Assembly (NCBI RefSeq): GCF_024679095.1
Contig: NW_026111184.1
Coordinates: 541,452-605,451, forward strand
Length of the DNA: 64,000 nucleotides
Origin: Eriocheir sinensis
Taxonomy: Eukaryota > Arthropoda > Malacostraca > Decapoda > Varunidae
Reading direction: 5' to 3'
How positions within the stretch are numbered: position 1 is the first letter of the stretch; each line of letters opens with the position of its first letter. Of this stretch, positions 63,550-64,000 are shown one piece after another. Under the pieces are notes generated by a model that saw only the letters and a list, made by a program, of their open reading frames with translations, made no database searches and was not told where the DNA came from. The position numbers and the translations under genes were made by a program.

Positions 63550-64000
63550 TATAAGAAATGCGCTATTTGATGGGAATTTTGCATCTTTATTTTCATACAA
63601 ATTTACATTATTTTATTAATATTCTGTGTATTTATTTTGATACGATTTTACATTATTCTATTTGTTTTTTGTATATATATTTTTTTATACATATTTACAT
63701 TATTTAATGTGTATCTTGCATATATATTACATACAAATTTATTATCTATTATTTATTTTCATACAAATACACATTCTTTTCATGATATTTTTTTTATTTA
63801 TTTTGTCACGAATTTACATTACTTAATATGTATTTTATATATATGTTTTAATATGAATTTACATAATTTCATGTGTATTTTGTATATATATTTCTATAGA
63901 AATCTACGATATTTTATGTGTATTCGTATATATATTTTGAAACAAATTTACACTGTTTTATTTGTATTTTGCGTTTTTTTTCAATACAAATTTACCTTAT
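63550..64000 (+). repeat. Satellite block 29, T-rich strand on +, runs off the window
   Basis: T-rich-sense monomers entering at an H-type monomer (AAATGCGCTATTTGATGGG). It closely resembles about 9940-10100 for the first 170 bp and the region near 5010-5340 or its inverted copy 19030-19390 after that. The array continues past the right edge. Confidence 0.88.

Overview
This window holds no gene that I can support. Essentially all 64 kb is one extremely A+T-rich tandem satellite. Its basic monomer is about 45 bp (44-46), and a typical monomer has about 6 G/C bases in 45. The T-rich strand of a monomer opens TTTACATTATTTTATG, has TTTTGTATATAT in the middle and ends in CATACAAA or a close variant. 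This points to eukaryotic heterochromatin (pericentromeric, subtelomeric or an interstitial satellite block) in an A+T-rich genome. No gene, rRNA, tRNA or transposon is present to identify the taxon, so I do not name one.

The array is ordered at several scales. (1) Monomers fall into recognisable types, lettered A-P here, which follow each other in a fixed order and form a higher-order repeat of about 16 monomers, roughly 712 bp. Complete examples lie at 12432-13142, 41685-42397 and, on the other strand, 50994-51706. (2) Tandem runs are cut into about 29 blocks that alternate in orientation. '+' here means the T-rich strand (TTTTGTAT, ATGTGTATTTTG) reads on the + strand; '-' means the A-rich complement (ATACAAAATACACATAAAATAATG) does. 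(3) Blocks together with their junctions have been copied around the window. Long inverted copies include 11990-18650 with 45530-52150, and 7190-11860 with 32320-36990. Long direct copies include 28190-30490 with 61318-63545, and 21000-23910 with 36992-39870. The same switch points recur word for word at several positions.

Layout of orientation blocks: + 1-2079, - 2080-3014, + 3015-6817, - 6818-8258, + 8259-13820, - 13830-18650, + 18651-18747, - 18748-20771, + 20772-20900, - 20901-21989, + 21990-23913, - 23914-25788, + 25789-27247, - 27248-28191, + 28192-29243, - 29244-35922, + 35923-36991, - 36992-37984, + 37985-39868, - 39869-39967, + 39968-43078, - 43079-44955, then an AT tract and A/T filler, + 45190-50328, - 50329-60510, + 60511-60945, - 60946-61319, + 61320-62370, - 62371-63549, + 63550-64000.

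Seven long (AT)n microsatellites of about 87-195 bp interrupt the array. Those that can be placed arise from the TATATA tract inside a monomer. The only clearly non-satellite sequence I see is an (AAT)n run with a short unique stretch at 56194-56235.

Open reading frames are abundant but are a by-product of a stop-poor repeat whose length is a multiple of three. They translate to Y/I/F/C-rich 15-residue repeats in overlapping frames, and I annotate none as CDS. All identities and copy relationships were judged by eye; boundaries are good to about 10-20 bp for junctions and about 50-100 bp for duplicated segments.
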